Origin: Desmodus rotundus
Lineage: Eukaryota > Chordata > Mammalia > Chiroptera > Phyllostomidae
Assembly: GCF_022682495.2 (NCBI RefSeq)
Contig: NC_071389.1
Coordinates: 179,366,056-179,430,055 of the forward strand
Length of the DNA: 64,000 nucleotides
Direction of reading: 5' to 3'
In this document: piece by piece, positions 12,501-27,500 of the stretch
Layout of the letters: each line of letters begins with the position of its first letter
How positions within the stretch are numbered: position 1 is the first letter of the stretch
Translations under genes and position numbers: made by a program
The notes under the pieces: model-generated
Told to the model about the DNA's origin: nothing
The model's database searches: none
The model's input: only the letters and a program-made list of their open reading frames with translations

Positions 12501-15500
12501 CAAACAATTACAATACGTTACAATTGTAATTCCTTATAAACAAAATAATATAGTACTACCATATGGGGAATGCACAAGATGCTGCAGTATACAGAGGGGT
12601 ACCTAGACCACCTGAGGGAGTTTAGGGCTTTTAAAAACCATGTCACTGGAGATGATGAGTGATGTAACACAACCTGCAATACTTAAACTCAATCTCTAAG
12701 TTCCCCCACTGCATATAAGTACACCACCTTCCAAGTCACCAGGTCCCTCCCAAGCACACACAATCTGATACCATTTTTCCAGGTATATTTACTGACCCCT
12801 CGTATAGTTCATAAGCCAGAAAGCCTGAACTAAATGACACATGAACACCTGTATTTCATCCATGGAGTTCTCTTCAAATGTATAAAATACGTACTGAATA
12901 TCAACCACATTTCAGGAACTTTGGTAGGCACAGAAACAAAAAAGATATGGCCCTTGTCCTCAAGGACTTCACAATGCACCGTAGGAGACAGACAGGGAGC
13001 TGGAGTACAGTTATAGTATTGTAAGTGCTACCCCAGAGGTATGAATCAAATACAGTCAAAATGGACAAATTTTAACCTGGAGGAGATTTGGGAAGGGAGT
13101 AAGAGTAAAGAAAGAACCCAACATGTTTAGGGCTCCTACTATAAGCTAGGTATTGTGCTGGGGACTTCATATCAACCTTTACACCCATCCTGAGTGGTAG
13201 GTTATTATCACAGCCTTACAAAGGGAAAAGAAGGATCAGACTTGTTCATTAACTTGTTCAAGGTCACACGGCTGGTAAATGGTACAACTGGGATTCTAAC
13301 TCAGGTTAACGTGATTTTCAAGCTCATGCTTTTCCATTCACTCTGTCTCCTTGCCCAAAGGAATAAAGCGCCCTGCCTATGCAAATATGGTCAAACCTTC
13401 TCCAAACCATACTCAAATAGATAAATTCCTCATTTTTAAATGGTTGCTGTAAACGTTTTGTCTCCCCTCCACCCAACTGATAGACAACATAAATCTACAT
13501 ACATATCAAGCTTCGGTGACCTTCGGTTTCCTCCTGCTCAGACCCCTTTCTGTTTTCAACTAGAGTCTAGGTCTGTCTAATCCCAGCTGTACTATTATGT
13601 ACCGGCTGTACTGCCCACCATACAGGCTCTTTTCCCTTCGTCACTTCTAATCCACCACACCTTCCTTCAGATAGGTTCACGTGCCCACCCCACTGCACAC
13701 CTTGGCAGCCTCTCGCTCCATTTTTCCTTTGTGAGCCATGAGTCTCTAACTGCTTACCCAGAACAGTAACATAAGCCTTGGTTGAATCAGGAACAACATC
13801 TGCAGGGACTTCCAGGGAAATGGATTCTGCGGCTACTTTTCCTGTGAGAGGCAGTGAAAACAATGAAACAATAGGAGGTAGGAGGTGGAAATAGTGGGGT
13901 TCTCCAGCCCAAACCATAGGAAAACTTTTCATAACCCAGGGTTTTCTGGACACAGCACTTTCTGTGGGATGGAGGCATTTTTAACCTATTCACAGTAATC
14001 TTTGCTGAAAATATATTCCAAAGAGAGCCATGATTGTGGTGTACATTTTCTCTTCATCCTGCCTCCCAGCTAATTGGCCCCTTCTGGGATGGCACCCCTG
14101 GGTGCCCCCATACCTTCTCGTCCTGATATTCCTCCTTTTGCCTAAGAATATCTCCTGTTTCCTAAGGGAATTCTCACCACCAGCCCCTCTCTGAGTGCAC
14201 CTACCTTTGGGGCACAGCAATGAGCTGCGGGTCTTCTCCACAAGGACGCCCTCGGGCTGACATAAAGAGAGACAATGATGGGTAAAGACAATGAAGATGA
14301 ATCTCATGGCAGGTGGCACTGAAGGCATAAGCAGGGGAAGGAAAATGGGAAGAAGCCCTCCCTGTGCCCTCCCGGCTTCTCTCAGAGCTAGAGAAAACAC
14401 AGCATCTCTTTGAGGCTCAGGAGGTTTCCATTCCAAACCAGGGACGAGCCTCTCACTAAAATGCTTTCTGGGCAAAGGCAAGAGCTAAGGACAAGTTTGG
14501 GAAACTTCCAAGAAGCAGGATGACAACAGGGTTTATAACTGGACAGAAAAGCAGGTAATGATGACTTCAGGGATTTTAATAAAAAAAACTGACATTCATT
14601 GAGTGTCTGTGAAGCACCAGACACCAATAAAGTATATTAGATGTTTTCATAGACCATTGATATGGGTTAAGTAAATCATTCAAGTTAGAAAGGGGTGAGG
14701 GAAGAAGAAAGGTGAGCTACCAAATTGGAGCTGGAAAAAGGCTGCTGTGAGAAACTAACTTGTATGTTAGACACACACAGAACACCCCTGTCTGTAACTC
14801 TGAAGCTAGGCCTGCAGAAAACTCACCTTGACCAAAACTGGTTTGATGAGTGTGTCACTCCGGCCTTTTTCTGGAACAAACCCTTTCTGGCCCCTACACA
14901 GTTCATTGCTATCCAGAATCTTAGTAGTGATAGTAAAGTTTACGTGACCTGAGAAGAAAGAAGGATAAAGGAATTACCAGAGGTACCAATGAGGTCTCTT
15001 CCCCTCTGGACCAGTGCTTCTTAAATTTTTTAAACTTTTATTTTTTATTTTTACTGATTTAAAAGAGAGAGAAACATTGATTTGTTGTTCCACTTATTGA
15101 TGCATTCATTGGTTGATTCTCGTATGTGCCCTGACCGGGGATCAAACCCAGAACCTTGGCATATCGGGACAATGCTCTAACCAACTGAGCTACATGGCCA
15201 GGACCAGTGCTTCTTAAATTTAATGACACACACATCACCTGGGGATCTCGTTATAATACAAACTTTGGTTCAGGCAATCTGGGGTAAGGGCCTGCATTCT
15301 ACATTTCTAACAAGCTCCCAGTTGATGTGAATGATACTGGTCCAGTGTAGAGGAACAGAGACCGTGGAATGAGCTTAGACATGGATCCTCTCCTAGTCAA
15401 GACCTTCTGATGAGAACATAGCTTGATTGGCACTTCATGAGAGACCTTGAGCCAAAGGCACCCAGCTAAGCTGCACCCAGATTACTAACCCACAGAAACT

Positions 15501-18500
15501 GTGTGATAATGTTTGTTTTTTTGAGCCACTAAATTGTAGGGTGATTTGTGAAGCAGCACCAGGTAACCATTACATTAAAAGACTGTACTTTGAGTTGCAA
15601 GGGTTTAATCCATGAGCAAATGATACCTCCTAGAGTTAGTATGATGATGAAATGACTTAATACATGTAGAGCAGTTCAAACAGTGCCTGGCCCAGATGAG
15701 TAACATGGCCACAGAGCCCTTCTCCTGGCATAAATATTAAAAAGCTCCCCCTTTCACACTACAGTAGGACAGTGTGGATAATTGTTTAGGTTATCTATCA
15801 GAGAGTATTTGCTTATTTATTTGTAACAGAGACTTAGGAAGGGGAAAAATAGAGGCTAATAAAAAGAAAAGGAAAGAGGAAACAAAGCAAATGCAGTGGA
15901 GGAAAGGATGGGGTTCTCAAACTCAGAGCTTCCGCTGTGTGCTTTCCTTCTCTTACCCAGTTTGATAGCTGTGATATTCCAGTGATAGGTTTTTGCTTCA
16001 TCAGCACAAAGACAGCTGGAGGCCTGAGAATCTATCCATGATTCCACCTGGTATTCCTCTGAGTTAGCCAGGTTCGTCTGAACCTGGAGAGAATGTTTAA
16101 GCAATAAAGGATATAAGGAAAGGAGACAGAACTCACAGGCTTAGGAAAACATGGGGGCCAAGACACCAACATCACATCTCTTTCCCAGGGAAAGTGGTAT
16201 GCTTCCAAAGTAAGGAAAACTTACAGTGGAGGCTGTGGTTTCGAGGATGGCACCCGTTTCCTGTACCCCCAGTTCTTACCCTGATGCAATCCTTTAGATA
16301 ATTGAAGATAGTGGCAGTAAGATGAAAGGATTCCCCACGAACTACTGAGTAAGGGAGAGTCAAATCCACAAAAAATGGCTTGAATGCAATTAGTTCAACA
16401 GTGGGTGAAAGACCAAAGCCACTGGACTGAGAGGTACAAAAAGTCATGGCCTTCCACTTGGTGATGGTATCAGGAACGGTGACGTGCACAGCCTCCTTCC
16501 CCGAGTTACTGTGAGAATGCAAGAACCCAGGTAAGACAGCAAATGAAAGAGGACATTTGAGAATTAACCTACAGAGTCACCTGCAGAAGTAAATTTTTGT
16601 TGCTGCTGTGCCTGCGTGGAAAAGCAGAGGCAACTGAATTGGAGGACCACATGAACCCAGAGTGTGAATCTCCAGGTGAGTGAAGATGTACAAATATGGG
16701 ATAAGGGAGGTGCCTGAGTATGTTGGAGGGAGTAAGCGTGGGTGGGCGTGTGTGTGCAAACGTATCTGAAAGAGAGACCAACGCCCTCTGAGTTGATGAA
16801 GATATGGCTTGTCAAAATGAGCAGGTGAGCAGTGAGCAAGACCTAAGCTGATGTCAGTATGTCCCTTTAAGGTCTTGTGGATCCGAAATGAGAATGCACT
16901 ATCTGTTCTATGTAAATGTGAAGATGTGCGGATTGGTTGTGAGTGATTGTACATGGTTGTATAAGAATTCAGGAAAGAGACATGTTCCCTTGTCCCCATT
17001 AAACTTTCTTGGCTTGAGACTTAGACTCATTTAGAGATTATCCGATCCTGAGTTTTCTGCAGACTCCACATAGTATGATCTTGCTATACCATCAAGGTGT
17101 CACTTACCCAACAGGAAACAGATCCCAGAGCCAAGTCTCTGGGAAGTACTGGCGGACCTGAGAACCCTCTGACCATATTGATGAAGGTGAGGACCCAAAA
17201 GCCAGTGAAGGACCACCGCCTAAGGAGGTTAAGAATAAGGAAATGTTAGAAAACAGAAGACTTCTGTTGTGAAATAAACTGAGGTGAAGGGACTACTAGT
17301 CACAAGGCCAGTGACAGACAAGGACATTTGGCCAGGGAATGAATAGATAAGACCTTCAGACTTCAAAAGCCCTCCCCAGATAGAAAGATCCTTGGGAAAC
17401 TGCCTGCACCCATGATCCACAACCTATTGTCATTCTGAGGCCAGAGGCCCAGAACAAGAACCAGAGGCGAAGAGGGAGCTTTCAGAGTTGCATGATTCTA
17501 AATAGCTCAGTGACTCCACACGCTGCAGGGGTAGCTTACCTGCACCCTTTGCGGTGCTGTATTTTAGAGACTGGTGACTGCAATCGACCGGCTTCTTGAT
17601 TTTGGCGTTGGACAGTACTTTCAGTCCCATGTTCTGATAGGTACGAAAGAGAGCGGAGAATAAAATGCTAAGTCCCTTCCCTTGCAATAAGGGCTACTGC
17701 CTAGGAATTGCACTCTCAAAGGGTTCAACCAAGACTTTCTTTTCTTATTAATGTTGACACTGGTGATTATTACACAATACTCAGCCACCAAGATTGGTTC
17801 ACTTCTGTTCCAGCTAGTGTGAAAGGCTTTCAATTAAACCTACTTCACTGTTAAATATGTTTAATGCTCCTTTCAAATACCAGCCAAAAATATTATTTGA
17901 TTTAGACTGAACTTTCACAGACCAAGGGCCATGTTAGCTCAATCAATTGAACAAAAATAGAGTGAGCATTATGAAAAATCAGGCATTAGAGAGAATACAA
18001 AGATAAACAAGACATAGTTCCTATCAGAGGCCTCTTCATCAGACTGGGGTCACAGCATCCCAACCTCTGTTCATAAAATAGGTGCAATATTTTTTTTTAT
18101 AATAATAAAATGAGACTGCTGGTCTACCTTCCCTCATTCTCCTTCTTGACTAATCCCATGGAAATCAATATTTGAGGACCCCCGAGAGAGGAAGACTAGG
18201 TGTTCAGCCTCTCACAGTGGTTCTCTTTCAGTGAGACTGGGCAACTTCTTCCAGCATAAGAACTAAGAGAGGCTACCTGTCACATCAGGAGTTTCAGGAT
18301 TTTATCTGTCAGTGCCCACAGGACTCTCTCTGGTTTTTTAGACAGACTTTGCTTTCCCTCTCCCACTACCATTGTTTCTATAAGAACAAAATGGGTGAGA
18401 ACATCTACCTGGAAAAAACTGAAAAGGTCCCTGCCTGTAGAGAACCAGGGCCTCCACATAACTGAACGCTTGCTCCAACGCTCTTCAGCCACTTGAAGAA

Positions 18501-21500
18501 TGAGGGGTTGGGGAAGGTCCCTAGGGTTGGACACTGGACACTCATCATATTCAGCCACCTGATAGGGGTAGTGACCATACCAGAATGGGAACATCCCATA
18601 GACCTGAGATAAAAGAGGAGGAAGAAATAAAGTATGACTCAGTGAGATCAGCTGCAAAACTTCTCTCAGATTCTGGTGTCATGGCTCCCCACTCCCATCT
18701 TATTTCTCTTCCTCACTCCACAATTCTTTCTATGTTTATTTTATCATAACCCCTTACTTTTTCTTTTACTTTTTAAATTTTAACCTTTATCTCACCTTTC
18801 TTTCATAATTTGTCACTCTTATCTCTTATTTCATCTTTTTTCCTTATCTCTATGTCCCTATTAACCATGCCCTTCTCCTACCATCATTTCCACCTTCATT
18901 TTCACACCTGCTTTTCTACCACCTTATGGTGGGGCACTATTTCCCTAAGACTTTCTCTCCCACGCCCTGAAATCTATCCCTTATTCTAATACAGTAGAAT
19001 TGTCTTCTCTGTCAACTCCCTCTTCCCGCCCTATTGGCAGTCTACCCACAGAGTGGTTGCTCAGCTCTGTCTCTGGCCTCAGTAGTGAGACACTCTCATC
19101 CACGGCCCGGACTGCACACAGGGACCCGGGAGCTGCCTGCAGATGTAGGTCCACATTTGCTCCTGGAAGCTGCTGGGAAGGTGAGAAGCCAAGGGAAACC
19201 TGGAGAAGAAAAAATACAACTTGGGAATCATGTCAGCTTACAGAGGAGGAGCAAAAAATACATAATTTGGATCAACAGTCAATATGCTCCAACTATGGTA
19301 TCTCAGCCTACTGTTTCACTTTTATACTGACTTTCCTCTGTAAAGTCTAGTCCTTAAAAACCAGTGTCTTATGACAGAGTTGAGAAAAGTGAGCAGCACA
19401 GTAGAATGATACAGAATGTTTAAACGATAAAGAGTAGAAATGATGAAAGTATATAGAATAGCTACATTTGGAATGGCTATACATGTGATTTCCCAGCATG
19501 AGTTTTTTTATTTTTTTATGCTCCTTTTAATTAATTTATTTATTTTAATTAAACATTTTTTTATTGTTCAATTACAGTTGTCTGCATTTTCTCCCCACCC
19601 CTCCACCCCACTCCAGCCAAACCCACCTCCCTCCCCCAAGTTTTTATTTTTTAATTATGTTTTAAAGATTTTATTTAGCCGTGGCTGGTGTGGCCCTGGT
19701 GGATTGAGCACTGGCCTGCAAACCAAAGGGGTCGCCAGTTTGATTCCCAGTCAGGGAACATGCCTGGGTTGCAGGCTAGGTTCCCAGTAGGGGGCATGAA
19801 AGAGACAACCACACATTGATGTTTCTCTCCTTCTCTTTCTCCCTCTCTTCCTTTTGTTCTAAAAATAAATAAATAAAATATATATTTTAAAAGATTTTAT
19901 TTATTTATTTATTTTGAGAGAGGAGAAGGGAGAGAGAAAGAGAGGGAGGAAAAATCATTTGGTTGCCTCTTGTAAGCACCCTGATCAGGGACTAAACCTG
20001 CAACCCAGGCATGTGCCCTGACTGGAAATCAAACCAGTGACCCTCCCCTTTGCGGGATGACACCCAACCGAGTCACACTGGTCAGGGCTCCAGCATGATT
20101 TTTTAAAAAGAAGCAGGAGAAAGATAGAGTTCAACGAAACATAGTAGAGGTACTATAAATACAATATCACACCCAACTTCACTGTTATCTTCTTATTTCC
20201 CTGCTCCTGCTTTATCTTCAACTCCAGCATACACAAGACCTTTTTCTACTCTCAGACCTTTTATTCCCCCTCCTCAACCACCACTTTACCTGATTGTCAA
20301 AGCACATCTCTACTGAGAACTGAATTTTGTCAGCTATAACATATCCATTGGGGAAAATGGCGTAGATCACGAGGGAAGGAGCAGGGGCTAGTCTGGAGTT
20401 GAATGTCAGCGAGAGAGAGAAGGAGCCTTTCAGTCCTGAAAAAGAAGCGAGGATAGATAGACAGGGATGAGAGTGCGCTCACATACCCATGACATCCCAG
20501 CATATGTTTGCACTTCTCTCTGGGCCAGCAGCACGCCTCACGGTGCAAGTAACTCCTTGTTTTCCTGACCTTCTATGGTAATAGTTACTGTTCTGTTCTC
20601 ATTACTTCTATGTAAAAGAACTTTCCTGGAAGATTAAAACACTCTTTTCTCTTCCAAGAGAAGCATAGATACTCACCTTTCTTTTTAGAGTTCAGGTGTT
20701 TCTGCCCCTCCATCTCCAAACTTCCTTTCCCTATTAACTAGGAAAGAGAAAAAAACATCAACAGCATAGAGGTCACGGAGATTAACCTTGAGCCTACTTC
20801 TGGAGTAGCCCTGAATCTCTCTATAGGGAGAGTCTCCTTTCATAGTTCCCCAGCCTGACTCAATCCTTCACAGAGCATCCTTCAGCCTGTCAAGTGTCGG
20901 ACACTGCCAATGGTCCTGATGACTCTTCCTCCAGCTGAAGGGCTGCCTGAGGATCAGGGGGGTTGGTGGAAGGAGACAAAGATCATCATTGCCTTGAAGC
21001 CAAATAGCCTTCACAGGAGACAGTTGTCCGCAGTTTCTTAAAGATCTCCAGGTTTTATTTTCTTATAGTCTTTGTAACATAAATTTAGCCAAAATCCACC
21101 CTCACAACCTTTAAAAAGAATTATCACTCAATTCAAAATTCTGCGGAAATGGATGCAGCACAAACTGCTTTGAGCAACTCTGACATTTGACTCTCCGGAA
21201 GAGAAAGCTTTTCTAACTCACCCTGTTCACCCTCACCTAAAACTGAATTCAGGGACATTGTTCCTGAGAAGGCTGTCACCTCTGGTGCTAGTCAAGGGCT
21301 CTATGACTGGTTCCTCAGACTATTGTCTGACACTCAGCCCATTCACACTGAGCGACCCCAGTCCACTTTTCTCCTAGGTTCCCCCACACTTCTGTCCTGA
21401 CGGCAGTGCCTGCATTAGCATTCGGACTCGCTATTTCCCACCTGCCCCTCCTTGATTTCTTCTGTCGGGTTGTTTGTTTTAGCTGAGGAAAGCACGGGGA

Positions 21501-24500
21501 TGATGGAAGACACGGGGGATGACTAAGCAGGGAGAAAGTCTCTCAGAGACTTTGAGAGGGTGATAAGGGCCTGAGGAGACTCTGGACCATCAAATTTGAG
21601 CTTTACTGAAGTCTAATCCTCATTATCACCGAATTGACCGATAAAGCTGCTTATCTTTGTACATGCCTTTCAGGCCACAAGTTGTGATTTTATTTCTCCA
21701 ACAAGGCTGCTATATGTTCATTTTAACCCTATATCATCTATTCTAAAGTACTGACTAATAGAACTCAGAATAAAACTTGAGTCCCATCCTCTTGTCACCT
21801 TCCCTCCAACCCACCCACCCAGGTCCCTTTCAGGCCTGGTCAGCAGCATTTTCTTGTTCATTCCTCATCTTATTTCCCCACACAATTTCCCTGGGGTCTT
21901 GCTCCAAATCTCTTTATTCCTCATTTTCCCCATTCCTTTACACCTATTGTACATTGATCACGTGTTGGATAAATTGAATTAAAATAAAATATATTTTAAA
22001 AATTAGTTTCACCTGTTCTTTTCATTTCTTTTAACGTGACTTCTAAAATCTTTGAAATTATCTACGTGGCCTGCAGTGTCTATATCTGCACAGCCTATCC
22101 ACCCTCTCCAGTTCACTCTCCCCATTCTCTTTCCTCCCGACACATTTTCACCAACCCTCACTCCCCAGTCTCACATAGTAGGAGAAGGTGATCTCTTGGT
22201 CAGGGTCTGCATCAGCTGGATCAATGTGATACTCCACCAGCACTTCCTGGGGCTGCCCACACTGCAAGATGCCACTTAACCCGTGGATTCTGAGGAAGCT
22301 GCGAGTTGTGTTGTAGAAGGGTTGCAGGTACAGGTGGGCATTTTGGTAGTATTGAGGCACCTGATCTGGATTATATACCAAATCTTCCATTTGGAATCTT
22401 CCCTGAGAAAGACAGGGGAAAAAGCTCTTTTAGCATGTACCCCAACCATATTAACCACATGGACTTACGATTTTCAAATAGATTTCTCTCAAATCTTCAC
22501 TGCTGAAGGATGGCGTGTAGATATTTTACTAGAAGCCCAGCCGTGGATATTTGAGAAATCCATGATAGTTACATGCAGCAGCATTTTAGTGTGTATGCGA
22601 GTGAAACAAGGGCTGAATTGCAGTTGTCCAGTAACAGAAAATTGTGGATGATATACTTAAAAAAAAAAAAAAAGATTTATTTATTTATTTATTTATTTTA
22701 GAGAGAAGGGTAGGGAGGGAGAAAGAGAGGGAGAGAAATATCAGTTGATTGCCTCTTCTACACACCCCAACCAGGGACTGAACCCGCAACCCAGGCATGT
22801 GCCCTGAAGAGGAATCGAGCAGGCAATCTGTCACTTTGCAGGACAATGCCCAACCGACCGAGCCACACCAGCCAGGGCACTGATGATATATTTTACAGAC
22901 TGATGCCTCAGGGGTAGATGAGCATGACTGAGGTTATAGAGCAATTAAAGAATATATCTCAGGGACAAGACAACTAGGTATAAAAGATAAGAGGATTGAA
23001 AATAATTGTTTCTAAGCAGAGTGATCAGGTGATGCCTAAGGAAATAGTTAATTAGCCACAAGGCAAATAGCATGTGTTTGCTTAAGTAGTGTAGCTGAAT
23101 GATAGCATTAATGGCTTCAATTTTTCATCTCTTCTTGCATCAACATCCTTTACCACGTAACCTTTTAGTGCCCTTTCAGTCTAACTGTGGGCATGCCACA
23201 CAACTTGTTGGAAATAGTATGTTAGCACATGCAAGAGAAGGAGAGGCTTGGAAAAGCCCTTGCATGCCCACTTTTGCTTTGCCACTCATCACTGCCATGA
23301 GAACATACTTGAATGGCCTGCTGGAGCATGAGACAGGTGGAGTGCCAGCCTACAGCCAGCCAACCCACAAGCATGAAAGGAATCCACCAAGATAAGCTGA
23401 GTTGCCTGTCTGACTACCCCGGATGCACCAACAATACCGCTTTTGGTTGTATAATACTAAAGCATTATAGTTGTTTGTTAAGCAGACTTGTGTGACAGTT
23501 GATAACTGATACAAGTGGCCTTCCTTATAAGTATTCCAAAGTCTGGAGTTTTCTTCTTTGCCATTTTTATGAATAATGGGGGGAGGGGTAAGAGGACAAC
23601 AGGAAGAAGACAACTCTAGACCAAGATGGAATAAGTTATAAGATGAATTAATATAAGGAGCAATTTTTATCTGGAGGGTCATTTATTTGATTGATTTTAA
23701 AAGTAAAAAGGATCTAAGAAAAAATTTAGCCAACTAGGCTGCAGATGGTAAATGAGGAAAATGGAATTACAAGTGGACGTGGATGGGGGGGAAAGAAACA
23801 GAAACATTTTGAAATTTTCCTCCAAAGCCATCTCTGCTGGTGCTCCCCAGGGCTTACCTCCAGAGAAATGTCTGTCCCATTCCAATGAACAGTGTCCAGC
23901 TTGAAGAAAGCGAGGCCATCATCATCAGTAATTAGGGTATGGTTGATGGTCGCATTTATGCCAAAAATCATCAGAAACACTCTATGATTCTTGAGGAGGG
24001 AGCCGTCATGGCCCCTAACTCTTATCTGAGGGGCGAAGGTCATTACAGTTAGATTTGGAGTAGGTTTGAGTATGAGGTAAAGTGATGTGATAACAGAAAC
24101 TCTAAGAATACATTGCAGGAAAGAGTCCAGAAAGAGGTAAATGTATTCAAGGGTTGGAAACTAGGATCTCTGAGGACCTGAAAAACAAACAGCAGTAGCT
24201 TAGCCGGAAGTAGAAGTACAGTAGCCATGTAGCTCATGAAGCTTTAGGGCCTTTCATTTGCACAGGCTCTTCCTAAGGCTCCGTACAGCATTTTCCTTTC
24301 ATTTTCTTAAAGGGGATCCTCTTCCACTCCCAAACTGTGTGATCATTAGTCTCTAAGAAAATCTGGATCTACTCTCGGTCTAGAGAAAAGATGGCTAAGG
24401 CGTAAATGGATCTAAATATGTACATTATTGTGTTGACAGGATGTCGGAGAAGTAAAGAAAGATAAGCTGCAGAGAGGGGTAGATGTTAAGTATTAGAAAG

Positions 24501-27500
24501 GAGTTATTAACAAAGGATATTTTAAACTCTCTGAAAAATGTGTAAGGATCTATAAATGGCTCTCTGTACAGGAAAGTTTGATGTTAACCTTGCCTAGTTG
24601 CAGGAGCACAGACTAAATGAGTTCTCCAAATACCTTGCAGCTCTAAAGTTCAAAGATCTGAACATTAGCATGTGAGCCCTTGGCACTAGGAAGGGCACCA
24701 AAGTAACATTAATATCCAAGGAACAGCTCGTGTGGGATTAGGGGCAGCACAACGGAGGGAGTTGAGAGTGTACATTCTGGATGCAGGCTGCCTGGCTTTC
24801 ATCATGGTTCCCACTTACTAACTACAGAACCTTGGGAAAAATCACTACCCTCTCTTGCCTGTCTCCTCCTCTGTAAAATGGGGCTAATAATAGTGTCTAC
24901 TTCACAAGATTGTTGCAAAGATTAAGTAAGTGAATACCCATAGAGTACTTAGGACAATGCTGTTAGTTTTATTTTTATATGTCAATAGGAAGGAGGAAAC
25001 AGTTAAGATTTTTTTGTCTCTGCAGAGACAGGCTTCAACATACCTTCCCAGTGAAGGGGAAATTGGGGTAATAATAATCACTGGTGTCTTCAAAGGTCAT
25101 TGATCCTATTTGTGAAGAAATGTAGATATCCTGAGTGCTATTGGCCTCTATGCCTGCAGAGGGAAACCAGATGTACATTCATCTAAATGCCTGAAATCCT
25201 CATCTTTATGTTTAATCTAAAATCTCTGAAAGGATGGTGCCTCTGGAAGTAGAAAGCTGAATATATTTCTAGCCAAAGATCCAAACCAACTCCTCCTCCC
25301 CAAACCTTTGGGGGAAGTAAGTGTGGGTGGCAGACAGGAATCTGGCATTTCCCTTTGTGAACTAGGAGGTCACTCCCAAAAGCAAACAAAGATAGGTCTG
25401 GAATCCTCTGAGTAGGTGTTTCCCTGCAACAGCCCCTTCCCTTTCTTTTTTCTTAATGAACCAAGAAGTACCCCACTTACCGGTCCCTTCCTCCACCACA
25501 GTAGCCACAATATTGATGCTGTGGCTATACATGTACCCAGTGAGGTTGAAGGTGGACATGTTCACAGAAGCTGCGAAGCATCCGGCTTTGTCGGTCTAGT
25601 GAGTCAGAGAGAGGGAGAGGGTGAATAATGTAATCACCGCTTCCTTTTCATAATGTGCAGCAGAAAGAAATAATTTCTCATCTTCATACTTTATTTTCTC
25701 CATCTTTAAGACAGAAAAACTCTCCTATGACACAGAGTATACACTTGCACGTATAGAGTATACACCTGTACATATATAATCATGAAACAAACCTGAAGCT
25801 CCAAAATAGGACAAGAGGAAAAGAACCCATTTAGAACAGGAGAATTCTGCCTCCCAAGGGTGGAAGTTCATTTCTTGATTACAAGGTAGGTTCTAAAAGA
25901 CTTTGTCTGTTTAGGATAAAGAAGACCGCTTTGTTCTTTGGAACTGGGATAATAATCATGTAAAATGTTTTCTACTCTGGGCCTTTTACCACTTTTCTAT
26001 GTTTGTGCTTACTTACTCTGTAGGACATGTGGGTTCCTTACTCACCTGTCCAGAGAGGTTCCTGCATTTGTCAGGTAGCTGTTCTTGTTCTGCTTCTCCA
26101 AAGTGGTAAGTATGTGCCTTTTGACACACTGATACCTGTACTGCCCCTACCATGGGCTTTCCATAGGTGTACCTAACCCAGAAAATCGTGAGGAGTCAGA
26201 GTTGGGAAATTCCACTTGAGATCCAACCCTTACGTCCCCAAACACCGCTTTTCCTTCTTTCCCCCACTCCACCTTCTGCAAGTACTCTGACAATCCTACC
26301 CTTCTCCAGCTCTCACTCACTTCCCTGCCAACTCCCTGCTACTCTAAAGCCTTAGAGTATTGCCATTACACAATAAGTACCATCCAAAGGATGGAATAGT
26401 GTCTTTTTTCTTACTCCTATTTCTCCGTGAGGTTCAATAGTCATTCAGCACAAAGTAGACTGGAAATCAATAATGCTGACTGAGTGAGCAGTGGGAAGTA
26501 AGAGCAGAAACACAATTAGGAAATGTGTTCTTGGAGAAGTCATGACTCTGGACTACGTAAAATATGCCATGTTTAACCACCACCTCCATCTCTCCATAAG
26601 ACTCCCTCAACATACTTCTCAATATAGCTTTTATCTCCACCAGCTCCAGAGCTTATTCTTACCTGCAACAAATTTTTACTCTGAAAGATTCCTCTGTTGT
26701 TGATAACCGCTTGGGCTCCACCACTTCCACCTTGAACTTAGGCAACACTGGAGAGAGTGCAAAAGAAACGGAAAAGGAATAGGAGAACTTGACCATATAA
26801 GTAGTGAACAGTGGGGTATAAAAATGGTGACATTTAATTAATTAATCAATTAATTAATGGGGCTTTATTAAGATAAAGTGCTCCTGAAGCTATCAGCTGG
26901 TTTAGCACTGATTCAAAAATGAATAAATACTCCTCCTGATAGATTTTACTTTACTTTTGCTGATTTTGTGACCAGACTGTATCCAACACTTTGACCTCGT
27001 TATTCTCCCACCTACCATATTCTTCCACACTGAAGGTGCCAAAGGTCTTGCCCTCAGCCACTGCCACTGTGTAGGTGCCCAGCATTGCCTCTGGTGCCAG
27101 CTGGAAGGATAGCTCCACGATGCCTTGCCTGGGTACCACTTCCAGCCACTGTGCGATCCTGTTGCTATTTGGGTCCTGCATCCATTAAAAAAGAAACCTC
27201 GTGATGTGCCCGCCTGTCTGATCCCCACTTTGCACTGCAAAGAGCACGTAAAGAATTCCCCCTACGGTCTGTGCCAAGGAAGAACAGTGCCCTAGGTTAT
27301 TTATACTTTTCTTCATTACTGATGAGATAAATTTACCTAGAGGATCAGCCGCCATTTGGAAAGAAAAGGGTACTTGTGGTTTCAAGTGATCAGACTGAGT
27401 CCGGAGGTGTTATGACCAGTTTCAGAAAGTGGTATTTAGGATGTCATTTACAAAGAATGTTTTCTATTTTTGGTCCTTATTAAGGAGCGACTCTGAAGGG

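Noticed and set aside
13990..14481. 163-codon minus-strand frame
   Set aside because: It is read-through of exon 22 into both flanking introns; only 14205-14256 is coding.
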